This document shows positions 63,527-64,000 of a stretch of 64,000 bases of DNA, piece after piece (position 1 is the first letter of the stretch; each line of letters opens with the position of its first letter). The notes below the pieces were generated by a model. The model was not told the DNA's origin, did no database searches, and saw only the letters and a list, made by a program, of their open reading frames with translations. The stretch is from Baylisascaris procyonis. Taxonomy: Eukaryota; Nematoda; Chromadorea; Rhabditida; Ascarididae. The position numbers and the translations under genes are program-made. The stretch covers positions 816,001-880,000 of the forward strand of contig JAZARR010000095.1 in assembly GCA_037389465.1 (NCBI GenBank), written 5' to 3'.

Positions 63527-64000
63527 TCAACATATACAAACGCATGAGATAGAAAGCATATAACAAAAAAATGACTTGAAATGTTAATTAATGCTGTAGG
63601 AATGAATGCAGTATTAAAAGGTAATCGAAGCGTAAATAATACGGGGATAACACTGCCCTTTGTATTTATGGTTATCGTAATTTGTTGTGATATGCTTGTG
63701 ATATGATGCTTTATTTTATGCTTACCATATGTGATCTATTGTAGCAGTCAATATGCCACTACCAGAACGTAAAGTCCACGTCAATTTATATTTGACTCCC
63801 GTATTTGATTTGGAAAAATAATTGCCTTTAAATAACCTTACTTCTTCCCCCCCCCCCAAAAAAAAAAAAAAACTCGAACTATCATTTTTTTAAGACTTAA
63901 AAGTTTACAGAAATATTTTACCATCGATTCCTGGGAATAAGAAGTAAGTTAGGATTGCTTAGCTCAAATTGTTTTAAGTTTATCGTCTATGTTAGGCTAA

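Larger units (their letters stand above)
61607..64000. other. Region upstream of CD2BP2 to the window edge
   Basis: No coding exon was supported. Starts with an AAAT/AAAC microsatellite (61612-61686). A GC-richer block at about 62840-62940, with a TGACGT-like site, may be promoter-associated. Further right are a (TA)n tract (62487-62514), two tandem repeats and an 11-C tract (63847-63857). Confidence 0.5.

Overview
The window is nuclear DNA of a nematode. The signs are very AT-rich sequence, many short exons split by small AT-rich introns with GT...TTTCAG/TTTTAG borders, acceptor-like signals 3-31 nt before several start codons (as expected for spliced-leader trans-splicing), and a pepsin-inhibitor-3 family gene, a family largely restricted to nematodes. 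The sequence alone does not fix a species. No bacterial, organellar or viral genes and no CRISPR array were seen. Gene models were built by hand from reading frames, splice signals, phase agreement and remembered family sequences; no search was run.

Left part (0-22.4 kb): the 3' end of a CD36/SCARB scavenger receptor (+), then a complete 25-exon gene for the second-largest RNA polymerase III subunit RPC2 (-), then, divergently, a three-exon gene for RNA polymerase II subunit RPB7 (+). Middle (22.4-39 kb, all +): about 4 kb of AT-rich intergenic DNA, a pepsin-inhibitor-3-like secreted protein gene, a bHLH transcription factor gene, and a tandem pair of Ly6/uPAR-like cysteine-rich domains.

Right part (39-64 kb): two tandem NADAR (YbiA/DUF1768-like) genes (-) with matching exon lengths, a divergent orphan gene (+) for a basic, single-pass membrane protein, then TOM7 (mitochondrial import) and CD2BP2/U5-52K (splicing) on the - strand. 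The housekeeping genes (RPC2, RPB7, TOM7, CD2BP2) are ordinary and near full length. The accessory genes hold the interesting features: a NADAR paralogue that has lost the family's glutamate, Ly6 exons whose phases allow either two genes or one two-domain protein, and an orphan membrane protein.

Across the whole window there are twelve non-coding mononucleotide G or C tracts, all 10-12 bases long, plus many micro- and minisatellites. The G/C tracts are far too frequent for chance in DNA this AT-rich and are the main non-genic oddity.
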